DNA of 64,000 nt from Sphingomonas sp. EC-HK361 (GCF_902498785.1 NZ_LR701493.1:992724-1056723), one strand, 5' to 3'; positions 35,385 through 45,262 are shown, numbered from the stretch's first letter. Numbers and translations: made by a program. Notes: a model not told the origin generated them from the sequence alone.

Positions 35385-37043
35385 GTGATCCGGCTTTCGA
35401 CCGCGCTGTTCTGCGCCGCCGCGGCACTGACGGCGACGCCCGTCGCTGCGCAGGATGCGGGTGCCGCTGGCGCGCGCGATGGCCGTGCGGTCTATGTTTC
35501 GCCTTACGTTGAACTGAGCCAGACCTTGCTCGCCGATCTCAGCAACGACGATACGCTGACCTATACCCAGCTGGCTGCGGGTGTGGACGCCGGCGTCGCG
35601 ACGCGGCGGGCGCAGGGTCAGGTGAGCTATCGCTATGAACGCCGCTTCGCCTGGAACGACAATCTGTCCGACGACAGCATTCACTCCGGACTGCTGCGCG
35701 GCGCGTATCGGCTGACGCGCGACCTGACGATCGAGGGCGGAGCGCTCGCGACCCGTGCGCGCTCCGACATTCGCGGTGCGGCGCCGGGAACGTTCGGCGG
35801 CGACCTGCCCAACGTCACCCAGGTCTACTCCGCCTATATCGGCCCGACGCTGTCGACGCGGGCCGGCCCGGTCGAGATCGGCGCGGCGTATCGCTTCGGC
35901 TATACCAAGGTGGAGGTGCCGAACGTGCCCGGGCTTGCTCCCGGCCTGCCACGGCTCGATTATTACGACGATTCGACGGGCCATGTCGCACAGGTGAGCG
36001 CGGGCGTGGCGGCGGGCAGCGTTTTGCCGGTCGGCGTCACGCTGAGTGCCGCCTGGGACCGCGAGGATGCGAGCCAGCTCGACCAGCGGTATGAAGGCAA
36101 ATATGTCCGCGGCGACGTGCTTTATCCGGTGTCGCGCACGCTCGCGGTGCGCGGCGGCGTCGGCTACGAGAAGATCGAGGCGAGCCAGCGCGACGCGCTT
36201 GTCGATGCGACGGGCACGCCGGTCACCGATGGCAATGGCCGCTTCATCACCGATCCCACCTCTCCCCGCCGCATCGCCTACAATACCGACGGGCTGATCT
36301 ATGACGCGGGCGTCGTCTGGCGCCCGAACCGCCGTTTCGAGCTCCAGGCCAATGCCGGCTATCGCTATGGCGGCGAAATCTATACCGGTTCGCTGACCTA
36401 TCAGATGACACGCGACATGGGGTTGCAGGTCGTCGTGTATGACGGGATCGAGACGTTCGGTCGCCAGCTTCGCGACGGCCTTCGCTCACTGCCGACCAGC
36501 TTCATGACCGGGCTCAATCCCTTCGGCGGCCAGTTCGGTGGCTGCGTTTTCGGGGCCAATCCCGGCGCGGCGGCTTCGTCGGGCGGCGGCGCAGGCGGCT
36601 GCCTGAACGACGCGTTCCAGTCGATCTCCACGTCCAGCTATCGTGCCCGCGGCGTCGATGCGGTTTGGGCGGTGACACGCGGGCCGCAGAGCTTCGGGGT
36701 CGGCGCTGGCTATACCAACCGCCGCCTCTACGCGCCGCGCGCCGCGCCGGGGCTGACCGTGTTCGGGGTGGAGGACGAAGGCTATTACGGCCAGGTCTTC
36801 TACGCGCGCCAGCTCGACCGCGTGTCGTCGTTCGACACCAACGTCTACGTCAATTATTTCGAAAGCGGGCTTGCCGGCTATAACGGCAACGGGACGCTGG
36901 GCGCGGGCGCAAACGCGGCCTATTCGCGCAGCTTCGGCCGGCTGGGCACGATTGCCGCGCTCGGGCTCTATTCCTACGATCAGCAGGGCTTTGACAGCGA
37001 CCTGTCGCTCCAGGCACTGCTCGGCGCGCGCTATCAGTTCTGA
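35385..37043 (+). CDS. XrtA/PEP-CTERM-associated outer membrane beta-barrel protein
   Basis: 552 residues. A signal peptide is visible (LFCAAAALTATPVAA, cleavage before QDA), then alternating aromatic beta strands (GQVSYRYERRFAW, FELQANAGYRYGG) to a C-terminus of LQALLGARYQF ending in Phe, as in outer-membrane barrels. It matches in position and layout the PEP-CTERM-locus outer membrane protein family. GTG at 35385 is chosen because GGAGAGG precedes it and the signal peptide follows. Likely role: outer-membrane passage of the polysaccharide. Confidence 0.87.
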   Translation: MIRLSTALFCAAAALTATPVAAQDAGAAGARDGRAVYVSPYVELSQTLLADLSNDDTLTYTQLAAGVDAGVATRRAQGQVSYRYERRFAWNDNLSDDSIHSGLLRGAYRLTRDLTIEGGALATRARSDIRGAAPGTFGGDLPNVTQVYSAYIGPTLSTRAGPVEIGAAYRFGYTKVEVPNVPGLAPGLPRLDYYDDSTGHVAQVSAGVAAGSVLPVGVTLSAAWDREDASQLDQRYEGKYVRGDVLYPVSRTLAVRGGVGYEKIEASQRDALVDATGTPVTDGNGRFITDPTSPRRIAYNTDGLIYDAGVVWRPNRRFELQANAGYRYGGEIYTGSLTYQMTRDMGLQVVVYDGIETFGRQLRDGLRSLPTSFMTGLNPFGGQFGGCVFGANPGAAASSGGGAGGCLNDAFQSISTSSYRARGVDAVWAVTRGPQSFGVGAGYTNRRLYAPRAAPGLTVFGVEDEGYYGQVFYARQLDRVSSFDTNVYVNYFESGLAGYNGNGTLGAGANAAYSRSFGRLGTIAALGLYSYDQQGFDSDLSLQALLGARYQF

Positions 37044-37056
37044 GGGCAAGGCGGAT

Positions 37057-38088
37057 ATGTACGACACTCATTTCGGCCTGACGGATCGCCCGTTCCAGCT
37101 GACGCCCGATGCGCGTTTCTGGTTCGACACCGCGACCCACAGGAAGGCGATGGCCTATCTCGGCTACGGCCTGGCGCAGGGTGAGGGCTTCATCGTCATC
37201 ACCGGCGATATCGGTGCGGGCAAGACCACACTTGTCGGGCATCTGATGGGCGCGATCGACACCGCGTCGCTGCATCCGATCCAGATCGTCTCGACCGCGG
37301 TCGAGGCGGAGGACCTGCTCCGGGTGGTCGCAGCGGGGCTGAAGCTGGAGGCGGCGGGCAGGACCAAGGCCGACCTGCTGGCGATGATCGAGCGCGGGCT
37401 TCATGCCATCGCGCGGTCGGGCCGACGCACGCTGCTGATCGTCGACGAGGCGCAGGCGCTGCCGGTGTCGGCGCTGGAGGAGCTGCGCATGCTCTCCAAC
37501 TTCCAGGCCGGCGGGCATGCGATGCTCCAGATCTTCCTGCTCGGTCAGCCGGAGTTTCGCGATCGGCTCTACGGCACCGATGCGCTGGAGCAGCTGCGCC
37601 AGCGAGTCATCGCGGTTCATCATCTCGACCCGATGGGTGTCGACGAGGTCGCGAGCTATATCGGGCACCGCCTGAGCGTCGCCGGATGGCAGGGGCGGCC
37701 GGATTTCGCGGAGGATGCCTTTCCTCTGCTCCACCGCTCGTCGGACGGCGTGCCGCGGCGGCTCAACCAGCTGATGGGGCGTGTGCTGCTCCATGCGGCG
37801 ATCACAGGAGCTGACGTGATCGACGGCGCGCTTGTGTCCACCGTGGTGGCCGATGCGCAGTCCGAGACGCCGGCGGTCAAGCCGGTCGCCACGGTCGTGC
37901 CGGTCACTGCATCTATTCCTGCTGTGACCTTCGATCTGTCGCCCATCGAGACGCGCGTCGCGCAGCTCGAGGCGCGGATCGAGGAGCAGGACGCGGCACT
38001 CCGCCGCGTGCTGAGGCTGCTGGTGGACTGGGTCGAAGCAAGCGAAACCTACCATCAGCCGGAGGCGGTGCGCGGCGCCGCTGCGTGA
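37057..38088 (+). CDS. XrtA-associated ExeA-like ATPase
   Basis: AAA-type ATPase of 343 residues, related to general secretion protein ExeA. YDTHFGLTDRPFQLTPDARFW is the conserved N-terminus, Walker A is GDIGAGKTTL and Walker B LLIVDEAQAL. The last 60 residues form a probable coiled coil (RVAQLEARIEEQDAALRRVL). Present in nearly all XrtA loci; exact role unknown. Confidence 0.92.
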   Translation: MYDTHFGLTDRPFQLTPDARFWFDTATHRKAMAYLGYGLAQGEGFIVITGDIGAGKTTLVGHLMGAIDTASLHPIQIVSTAVEAEDLLRVVAAGLKLEAAGRTKADLLAMIERGLHAIARSGRRTLLIVDEAQALPVSALEELRMLSNFQAGGHAMLQIFLLGQPEFRDRLYGTDALEQLRQRVIAVHHLDPMGVDEVASYIGHRLSVAGWQGRPDFAEDAFPLLHRSSDGVPRRLNQLMGRVLLHAAITGADVIDGALVSTVVADAQSETPAVKPVATVVPVTASIPAVTFDLSPIETRVAQLEARIEEQDAALRRVLRLLVDWVEASETYHQPEAVRGAAA

Positions 38089-38089
38089 T

Positions 38090-38941
38090 ATGAAAAGGCC
38101 CGTTCTCAACGGCCTGTCGGTCGACGTGGAGGAATGGTTTCAGGTCGGCGCGTTCGAACGCACGATCGATCGCGCCGATTGGGACGGCATCGCCACCCGG
38201 GTCGAATATAACACCGGCAAGGTCCTCGATCTCTTCGGCGAGAGCGGGGTCAAGGCGACGTTCTTTACGCTCGGCTGGGTCGCCCACCGTTACCCTGCAT
38301 TGATCCGCCGGATCGTCGCGGAGGGTCACGAAATCGCGAGCCACGGCTGGGACCACGCGCGCGTCTTCACGATGGACGCCGAAACCTTCCGCGCCGATCT
38401 GGCAAAAACGCGCGCCGCGCTGGAGGATGCGAGCGGCGCGCGCGTGACCGGCTACCGCGCGCCCAGCTTCTCGATCGACGCGCGCACACCCTGGGCACAC
38501 CGCGTGCTTGCCGAGGAAGGCTATACCTATTCGTCGAGCGTCGCGCCGATCCGGCACGACCATTATGGCTGGCGGGACTCGCCGCGCTATGCATGGCGTC
38601 CGGTCGAAGGGGCGGAGTTGATCGAGTTGCCGGTGACCGTGGCGGAGATCGCCGGGCGGCGGCTGGCGACGGGGGGCGGGTTCTTCCGGCTGCTCCCCGC
38701 GGCGCTCACCGATTATGCGGTGCGGCAGGTCAACGCTGACGGCGGGCGACCGGCGATCTTTTATTTTCATCCGTGGGAGGTCGATCCCGATCAGCCGCGT
38801 GTCGGTGCCGCGCCGCTGCGATCGAGGGTGCGCCATTATTCGCGGCTCGGCGCGATGGCGGGGAAGCTGCGCGGACTTGCGGCGCGCCATCATTGGGGGC
38901 GGATCGACGCGGTCGCCGCGATCGAGGCGGCGCGCGTGTGA
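38090..38941 (+). CDS. XrtA-associated polysaccharide deacetylase
   Basis: NodB-domain deacetylase of 283 residues that should remove N-acetyl groups from the polysaccharide. NGLSVDVEEWFQVGAFE supplies the catalytic Asp and the first metal Asp, EIASHGWDHARVF the metal histidines, and GYRAPSFSID motif 3. It starts one base after the ATPase stop. Confidence 0.93.
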   Translation: MKRPVLNGLSVDVEEWFQVGAFERTIDRADWDGIATRVEYNTGKVLDLFGESGVKATFFTLGWVAHRYPALIRRIVAEGHEIASHGWDHARVFTMDAETFRADLAKTRAALEDASGARVTGYRAPSFSIDARTPWAHRVLAEEGYTYSSSVAPIRHDHYGWRDSPRYAWRPVEGAELIELPVTVAEIAGRRLATGGGFFRLLPAALTDYAVRQVNADGGRPAIFYFHPWEVDPDQPRVGAAPLRSRVRHYSRLGAMAGKLRGLAARHHWGRIDAVAAIEAARV

Positions 38942-39975
38942 CGATGGCGCTCGTTCAGGCCCCGATCGGTGTGCGTGAGGCGAATTTGCGCGACGACGCG
39001 GCGCGGATCGACGCGTTCGTGCGTGCCCAGCCGGAGGCGACACCGTTCCATCTGCCGGGTTGGTCGATCGCGGTGGAGCGGGGCTGCCGGCAGCGTGCGC
39101 GGTATCTGGTGGCCGAACACGCAGACGGCGCGATCGCGGGGGTGCTGCCGCTGACCGAGATGCGCTCGCGGCTATTCGGGCGAGCGCTCGTCTCGACCGC
39201 GTTCGGGGTCGATGGCGGAATCCTCGGCGACCCAGCGACAAACGCGCCGCTTGCTGCCGGCGCCTGGGCGCTTGCGGAGCGACTCGGCATCGGGTCGGTC
39301 GAACTGCGCGGTGGCGCGGTGCCCGATGGCTGGACCGCAGATGCGGGAAGCTATCTCGGCTTTGCACGTGATCTGGCCGCGGATGAGGACGCGGAACTGC
39401 TCGCCATCCCGCGCAAGCAGCGCGCGGAGGTGCGGCGCGCGCTTGGTTTCGACCTGGAAGTCGAGGCCGGAACGCTGGCCGAGCATTATGCAGTCTATGC
39501 GGAATCGGTGCGGAACCTCGGCACGCCCGTCTTCCCGCGGGCACTGCTTCGATCCGTTGCCGAAGTCATCGATGCGGATATCCTGACCGTTCGTCATCGG
39601 GGTCGCGCGGTTGCCAGCGTCCTGAGCCTGTATTTCAACGGCACGGTCTATCCTTACTGGGGCGGCGGCACCGCGGCGGCGCGGGCGCTCCGCGCCAACG
39701 ACCGCATGTATTTCGCGCTCATGGCGCATGCGCGGAAAAGGGGGTGCACGCGGTTCGACTTCGGACGATCGAAGGTCGGCACCGGCGCCGCGGCGTTCAA
39801 GAAGAATTGGGGGTTCGCCGGGCAACCGCTTGTCTATGCACGCAAGAGCGATGGGCCGGCGCGCGAGATCAACCCGCTCAATCCCAAATATGCGCTGATG
39901 GTGCGGACATGGCAGAAGCTGCCCCTGTGGGTCGCGAACCTCGCCGGACCACCGATTTCGCGGGGGTTGGGATGA
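38938..39975 (+). CDS. FemAB family protein of the XrtA locus
   Basis: GNAT-related FemAB-like transferase of 345 residues, expected to transfer an aminoacyl or similar group. The C-terminal domain shows NDRMYFALMAHARKRGCTRFDFGRSKVGTG, a typical FemAB/BioF2-like segment, and FKKNWGF. GTG at 38938 overlaps the deacetylase stop (GTGA); ATG at 38944 is an alternative. With the decarboxylase and amidotransferase it suggests amino-acid-like decoration of the sugar chain. Confidence 0.88.
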   Translation: MTMALVQAPIGVREANLRDDAARIDAFVRAQPEATPFHLPGWSIAVERGCRQRARYLVAEHADGAIAGVLPLTEMRSRLFGRALVSTAFGVDGGILGDPATNAPLAAGAWALAERLGIGSVELRGGAVPDGWTADAGSYLGFARDLAADEDAELLAIPRKQRAEVRRALGFDLEVEAGTLAEHYAVYAESVRNLGTPVFPRALLRSVAEVIDADILTVRHRGRAVASVLSLYFNGTVYPYWGGGTAAARALRANDRMYFALMAHARKRGCTRFDFGRSKVGTGAAAFKKNWGFAGQPLVYARKSDGPAREINPLNPKYALMVRTWQKLPLWVANLAGPPISRGLG

Positions 39976-41147
39976 AGGACATCCTGTTCCTCGCCCACCG
40001 CGCACCGTTCCCCCCCGATCGCGGGGACCGGATTCGCAGCTACAACATCTTCCGATATCTGGCGGCACGGGCGCGCGTGCATCTGGTCGCGTTCGTCGAC
40101 GATGCGCGCGATCTTGCGGTTTGCGATGCCGACCGGGCGATGCTGGCCGATTGCCGGCTATTCGTTCGCACGAAGCCGACCTGGCGGGCGGCCGGGGAAG
40201 CGCTTGCGCGCGGCGAGCCGGTTTCGATCGCCGCGTTCCGCGATGCCCGCGTTGCGGCGGCGGTTGCCGATATTCTCGCGCAACGACCGATCGACGCGAT
40301 TTACGCCTTTTCGGGGCAGATGGCGCAGTATCTGCCTGCGGGAGGGCCGCGCGCGATCATGGATTTCGTCGATCGCGATTCCGCGAAGTTCGCGGCCTAT
40401 GCGGACCGCGCGCATGGCCCGAAACGCTGGATGATGAAGCGGGAAGCGCGGTTGCTTCAGGCGTATGAGAATGACGTTGCGGCCCGAGTATCGCAGAGCC
40501 TCTTCGTCAGCGAGGCGGAGGCGGCGCTGCTGCCCGGCGCGAAGGCGATCGAGAACGGGATCGATTCCGCCCGGTTCGATCCGGCGGGTGCGTTCCCGCG
40601 CGTCGATCATCCGGAACCGCTGATCGTCTTCACCGGCCAGATGGATTACCGCCCCAATATCGAGGCGGTCGAGCATTTCACGCGGGATGTGCTCCCCGGC
40701 GTGTTGCGCGCGCATCCCGGCGCCCGCTTCGCCATCGTCGGTCGCGCCCCGGCGGCGGCGGTGCGTGCGCTGGCGAGCGACAGGGTGATCGTGACGGGCG
40801 AGGTTCCCGATGTGAGGGGCTGGATCGCGGTCGCGCGCGTGGTCGTGGCCCCGCTCGAACTCGCGCGCGGGGTGCAGAACAAGGTGCTCGAGGCGATGGC
40901 CATGGCGCGCCCGGTCGTCGCGTCACCCGCCGCAGCGGAAGGGATCGACCACGGCGGCACGATCCGCGTTGCGGGCGATGCCGAGGCGATGGCGGCGCAG
41001 ATTTGTGCGCTGATCGCCGATCCTGCGACGGGTGACACGCTTGGAGAGGCGGCGCGTGCGCAGGTCATGCGCCGCTATGGCTGGGGTGCGCGGTTGGCAC
41101 CGCTCGACGCGCTTCTCGGCCTGAACAGTGCAAAGGCGGCGGCGTGA
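39972..41147 (+). CDS. XrtA/PEP-CTERM system glycosyltransferase
   Basis: GT-B glycosyltransferase of 391 residues, TIGR03087-like. It starts DILFLAHRAPFPPDRGDRIRS, which is diagnostic of that family, and the C-terminal donor site is ARVVVAPLELARGVQNKVLEAMAM. The ATG overlaps the FemAB stop by 4 bp and the gene overlaps the exosortase by 4 bp. Presumed to extend the repeat unit in the cytosol. Confidence 0.9.
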   Translation: MKDILFLAHRAPFPPDRGDRIRSYNIFRYLAARARVHLVAFVDDARDLAVCDADRAMLADCRLFVRTKPTWRAAGEALARGEPVSIAAFRDARVAAAVADILAQRPIDAIYAFSGQMAQYLPAGGPRAIMDFVDRDSAKFAAYADRAHGPKRWMMKREARLLQAYENDVAARVSQSLFVSEAEAALLPGAKAIENGIDSARFDPAGAFPRVDHPEPLIVFTGQMDYRPNIEAVEHFTRDVLPGVLRAHPGARFAIVGRAPAAAVRALASDRVIVTGEVPDVRGWIAVARVVVAPLELARGVQNKVLEAMAMARPVVASPAAAEGIDHGGTIRVAGDAEAMAAQICALIADPATGDTLGEAARAQVMRRYGWGARLAPLDALLGLNSAKAAA

Positions 41148-42673
41148 CGATCGCGGTGCCGAGCAGGTCCTTCGCCGGAACGTCGGTTCGCTGGAGCAGG
41201 CATCTTGTCGCGCTCGCGATCGTCGCGATAGTCCTGCTCGTAACGTTTCGCGGCGATTTCGCCGGGCTGGTCGATATCTGGTGGAACAGCACGACCTTCG
41301 GGCACTGCCTGTTCATCGCTCCCGTTATCGGATGGCTGGTGTGGACCCGGCGGCGCGAGCTTGCGCAGCTTCAGCCGGAAGCGTGGTGGCCGGGCCTGGC
41401 GCTCGTCGGTGCCGGTGCGGCTGCGTGGCTGGCCGGCGATGCGGCGAGCGTTGCGCTTGCACGGCACCTCGGGCTGGTGATGATGTTGCAGGGGGCGGTC
41501 GTGACATTGCTCGGCGCCAATGTGGCGCGCGGACTCATGTTCCCGCTCACCTACGCGCTCTTCCTCGTGCCGTTCGGGGACGGGATGGAGCCGTGGTTGC
41601 AGGGCGTGACCGTCGCGATCGTCATGCCGTTGCTGAACGCCGTCGGCGTTCACGCCTATGTCGATGGCGTGCTGATCCACACCGGCAGGCACGTCTTCGA
41701 GGTTGCAGAGGCGTGCTCCGGCGCGAAGTTCGTCATCGCGATGCTCGCTTATGGCGCGCTCGTCGCGAATGTCTGCTTCCGGTCGTGGCGGCGGCGCGCG
41801 ATCTTCATGGGCGTCTCGTTCGTCGTGCCAATCCTCGCCAACGGCGTGCGGGCCTTTGCGACGATCTGGGCGGCGGAACTGACCTCGCTGGAGACGGCGA
41901 CGGGGTTCGATCATATCGTCTATGGCTGGGTGTTCTTCGGGCTGGTGATGGCCGCCGTGATGGCAATCGGCTGGCGCTGGTTCGATCGTGCGCCCGACGA
42001 TCCTGCGTTCGATCCGGAAGGGCTGCGAGGTCCGGTCGTTGGGCGCATCCCCGTCTGGCTCGCGGCGATCCTTGTGCTCGGCACCGCCAGCGTTGCGCCG
42101 GCGTGGAGCGCAGTCGTCGCGCGGCAGGTGCAGCCGATGAACGGCGCGGTCGCTTTGCCCCAAATTCCCGGCTGGACCCGCGCGCCGCTGAGCACCCGCG
42201 CGCCGTGGACGCCTTACTATCCCGGCGCGGATCATTTTCTGATCGGCCGTTATGTCGATGGGCAGGGCAATGCGGTGGACGTCGCGGTCGCCTTCTTCGC
42301 CGATCAGCATGAGGGCAAGGAACTGATCGCGTTCGGCACCGGGGTGCTGCGCGAGGAGGATGCGTGGGTGCGGGTCGCCGATCTCCCCCCGATCGCGGGC
42401 GGCGCGGCGATGCGGATCACGGCACCGGGGCCGGTGGAGCGCGTCGTCGCGACGTGGTACCGCGTCGGCGATATGGTGACCGATGACGATCTGGCGGTGA
42501 AGTTTGCGACGTTGAAGGCGCGGCTGTTGGGCGGCGATCAGCGGGCGGCGGCGGTGCATCTGTCGGCGGAGGCGGAAGCGGGGCATGACCCTCCGAGCGC
42601 GATCCGCCGGTTCGCCGCGGCGCTGGGGCCTATCGCGCCTGCGACAGACGCCATGATGCGGGCCGCGCGCTAG
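41144..42673 (+). CDS. xrtA: Exosortase A fused to EpsI domain
   Basis: Membrane transpeptidase that recognises PEP-CTERM signals on exported proteins and processes their C-terminus. 509 residues: residues 1-290 hold about eight membrane helices with the catalytic residues Cys191 (EACSGAKF), Arg236 (ANGVRAF) and His257 (FDHIVYGW). Residues 325-500 form the periplasmic EpsI/DUF3485 domain (IPGWTRAPLS, ATWYRVGDM). The GTG start overlaps the glycosyltransferase stop. In betaproteobacteria EpsI is sometimes separate, whereas it is fused here. Confidence 0.94.
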   Translation: MTIAVPSRSFAGTSVRWSRHLVALAIVAIVLLVTFRGDFAGLVDIWWNSTTFGHCLFIAPVIGWLVWTRRRELAQLQPEAWWPGLALVGAGAAAWLAGDAASVALARHLGLVMMLQGAVVTLLGANVARGLMFPLTYALFLVPFGDGMEPWLQGVTVAIVMPLLNAVGVHAYVDGVLIHTGRHVFEVAEACSGAKFVIAMLAYGALVANVCFRSWRRRAIFMGVSFVVPILANGVRAFATIWAAELTSLETATGFDHIVYGWVFFGLVMAAVMAIGWRWFDRAPDDPAFDPEGLRGPVVGRIPVWLAAILVLGTASVAPAWSAVVARQVQPMNGAVALPQIPGWTRAPLSTRAPWTPYYPGADHFLIGRYVDGQGNAVDVAVAFFADQHEGKELIAFGTGVLREEDAWVRVADLPPIAGGAAMRITAPGPVERVVATWYRVGDMVTDDDLAVKFATLKARLLGGDQRAAAVHLSAEAEAGHDPPSAIRRFAAALGPIAPATDAMMRAAR

Positions 42674-44566
42674 ATGTGCGGGATCGCGGGGCTGTTCTAC
42701 CCCGCCACGCCCAAGCCCGTGGATCCGGCGCGCGTCGCCGCGATGACGGACGTGATGGCGCACCGCGGCCCGGACGGATCGGGCGTGTGGACCGCGCCAG
42801 GCGTCGGGCTCGGCCATCGGCGCCTGTCGATCATCGACGTCGCGGGATCGCCGCAGCCGATGTCCTCCGCGGAGGGCGACGTCACCGTCGCCTACAATGG
42901 CGAAATCTATAATTTTGCCGAACTCCGCGCCGAATTGCAGGCCAAGGGCGCGATCTTCCGCACCTCCGGCGATACCGAGGTCCTGATCCACGGGTGGCGG
43001 CATTGGGGCGCGGCGATGCTCGACCGGCTGAACGGGATGTTTGCCTTCGCGCTCCACGATGCGCGGCGGCAATGCCTGGTCTTGGCGCGTGACCGGCTGG
43101 GCGTGAAACCGCTCCATTATGTCGAGCTTTCGGACGGCGCGTTCGCGTTTGCATCAGAGCTGAAAGGTCTGCTGGCGCACCCGCTGCTTCGCCGGGTGCC
43201 GGATTTGCGCGCGCTCGAGGACTATTTGGCGTTCGGTTATGTCCCCGACGATGCCTGCCTCGTCGCGGGGGTGAAGAAACTGCCCGCGGGGCATTTCCTG
43301 CTGATCGAGCGCGGGAAGCCGCTGCCCGCACCGACGAAGTGGTGGGACATTGACTTCTCGAGCCGCGCGCGAGGGTCTGCGAAGGCGCTGGAAGAGGAAC
43401 TGGTCGAGCGGATGCGTGCCGCGGTTCGCTCGCGCATGGTCGCGGACGTGCCGCTGGGCGCGTTCCTGTCGGGCGGGGTCGACAGTTCCGCCGTCGTCGC
43501 GCTGATGGCGGAGGCGACCAAGGCGGCCGTGACGACCTGCACGATCGGCTTTGCCGAGGTCGGACATGACGAACGCGCTTATGCGGCGCAGATCGCCGAG
43601 CGCTTCGCCACCGATCACCGCACGCGAAGGGTCGCGAGCGACGATTTCGCGCTCATCGACACGCTCGTTGGCGCCTTTGACGAGCCGTTTGCGGATGCCT
43701 CTGCGCTCGCGACCTACCAGGTCTGTGCGCTGGCCCGCGAGCAGGTGACGGTCGCGCTTTCCGGCGACGGGGCGGACGAAGCGTTCGCGGGATATCGCCG
43801 CTACCGGTTCCAGGCGGCGGAAGAGCGCGTGCGCGGCCTGCTGCCCGCGGGTATGCGGCACAGTCTTTTCGGCACGCTGGGGCGGCTCTATCCCAAGGCC
43901 GACTGGGCGCCGCGGCCGCTGCGTGCGAAGACAACGTTGCTGGCGCTCGCCGAGGATGGGGCAGAAGCCTATGCCCGCTCGGTCGGGGTGACGATGCCGG
44001 CGACCCGTAGCGCGCTTTACTCGGACTCTGCGCGCACGGGTTTGCGCGGTTACCGGGCGGAGGATCGCTATGTCGAAATGATGCGGAATGCGCCGGCGCG
44101 CGACGCGATCGACCGGGCGCAATATGCCGACATGAAATTGTGGCTGCCCGGTGACATTCTGACGAAGATGGACCGCACCAGCATGGCGGTGAGCCTGGAA
44201 GCGCGCGAACCGCTGCTCGACCACCGGCTGATCGAATTCGCGGCCACGCTGCCCGCGTCGATGCGGCTGCGGCGGGGCGAGGGCAAGTGGCTGATGAAGA
44301 AGGCGATGGAGCGCTATCTGCCGCGCGATATCCTTTATCGGCCGAAAATGGGGTTCGTGACGCCGGTGAGCACGTGGTTTCGCGCGGCGCTTGCGGACGA
44401 GGCGGCAGGGTTGTCGCGGTCTCGGACGCTCGTGGATACTGGCTGGTTCGACATGGCCGCGATCGGGCGGCTCGCGGAGCAGCATCGTAGCGGACGCGCC
44501 GAGCATGGGCGGACGCTGTGGCAGCTGGTGATGCTGGAGCGGAGCGTGAAGCGGCTGTTCGCCTAG
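42674..44566 (+). CDS. Asparagine synthetase-like amidotransferase 1, exosortase A system
   Basis: 630 residues. An N-terminal class II glutaminase (Cys2 in MCGIAGLFYP, RGPDGSG) is joined to an AsnB-like ATP pyrophosphatase domain (AFLSGGVDSSAVVAL, ALSGDGADEAFAGYRRY). In XrtA loci it is thought to amidate an acidic sugar or peptide rather than make free asparagine. It begins directly after the xrtA stop and is the last gene of the operon before a long hairpin. Confidence 0.92.
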   Translation: MCGIAGLFYPATPKPVDPARVAAMTDVMAHRGPDGSGVWTAPGVGLGHRRLSIIDVAGSPQPMSSAEGDVTVAYNGEIYNFAELRAELQAKGAIFRTSGDTEVLIHGWRHWGAAMLDRLNGMFAFALHDARRQCLVLARDRLGVKPLHYVELSDGAFAFASELKGLLAHPLLRRVPDLRALEDYLAFGYVPDDACLVAGVKKLPAGHFLLIERGKPLPAPTKWWDIDFSSRARGSAKALEEELVERMRAAVRSRMVADVPLGAFLSGGVDSSAVVALMAEATKAAVTTCTIGFAEVGHDERAYAAQIAERFATDHRTRRVASDDFALIDTLVGAFDEPFADASALATYQVCALAREQVTVALSGDGADEAFAGYRRYRFQAAEERVRGLLPAGMRHSLFGTLGRLYPKADWAPRPLRAKTTLLALAEDGAEAYARSVGVTMPATRSALYSDSARTGLRGYRAEDRYVEMMRNAPARDAIDRAQYADMKLWLPGDILTKMDRTSMAVSLEAREPLLDHRLIEFAATLPASMRLRRGEGKWLMKKAMERYLPRDILYRPKMGFVTPVSTWFRAALADEAAGLSRSRTLVDTGWFDMAAIGRLAEQHRSGRAEHGRTLWQLVMLERSVKRLFA

Positions 44567-44598
44567 CGTGACATCCTCACTATGGCTTCACCACCTCC

Positions 44599-44673
44599 GT
44601 TTGCTTCGAGCGTAGTCGAGAAGCGTCTCCGAAAACGCCCTCAAATCCGTTTCTCGACTACGCTCGAAACAAG
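44599..44673. repeat. Long inverted repeat between convergent genes
   Basis: Arm GTTTGCTTCGAGCGTAGTCG onward to 44625 is complementary, with few mismatches, to the arm at 44648-44673 (CTCGACTACGCTCGAA core). The stem is about 25 bp with a 22-nt loop. It lies between the amidotransferase and dcd, which converge on it, and may terminate both. The same TCTCGACTACGCTCGA core recurs as a dispersed repeat in sphingomonad genomes. Confidence 0.7.
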
Positions 44674-44707
44674 CGGGAAGGGTGCGTTCTGCCAAGCAAG
44701 AGCGGCG

Positions 44708-45262
44708 CTACAGCTTCGGCAGCGTCACGCCCTGCTGGCCCATATATTTGCCCGCCCGGTCGGCGTAGCTGACCTCGCACGGTTCATTGCCGGCCAGGAA
44801 AAGGAACTGGCACGCGCCCTCATTCGCGTAGATCTTGGCCGGCAGCGGGGTCGTGTTCGAAAACTCCAGCGTCACATGGCCTTCCCAGCCGGGTTCCAGC
44901 GGAGTGACGTTCACGATGATTCCGCACCGCGCATAGGTCGATTTGCCCAGGCAGATGACGAGGACGTCGCGCGGCACGCGGAAGTATTCGACCGTGCGGG
45001 CAAGCGCGAAGCTGTTGGGCGGGATGATGCACACATCGGTCTTGCGATCGACGAAGCTGTTCGCGGCGAAATCCTTTGGATCGACGACCGCGGAGTCGAC
45101 GTTGGTGAAGATCTTGAACTCGTCCGCCACCCGCGCGTCATAGCCGTAAGAGGACAGGCCGTAACTGATACAGCCGTCGCGGCGTTGGCTCTCGACGAAC
45201 GGTTCGATCATGCCCTGGTTGAGGGCGGCTTCGCGAATCCAGCGGTCTGACAATACGGGCAT
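44708..45262 (-). CDS. dcd: dCTP deaminase
   Basis: Homotrimeric enzyme that converts dCTP to dUTP for thymidylate supply. 184 residues with [14 protein letters not shown], the dUTPase-fold motif [23 protein letters not shown] containing the catalytic Glu, and a C-terminal [17 protein letters not shown] that closes over the nucleotide. Confidence 0.97.
   Translation of the reverse strand: MPVLSDRWIREAALNQGMIEPFVESQRRDGCISYGLSSYGYDARVADEFKIFTNVDSAVVDPKDFAANSFVDRKTDVCIIPPNSFALARTVEYFRVPRDVLVICLGKSTYARCGIIVNVTPLEPGWEGHVTLEFSNTTPLPAKIYANEGACQFLFLAGNEPCEVSYADRAGKYMGQQGVTLPKL

Noticed and set aside
41075-43117. A 680-codon antisense frame across the exosortase and amidotransferase genes
   Set aside because: Same GC-shadow pattern; the sense genes carry all catalytic residues.
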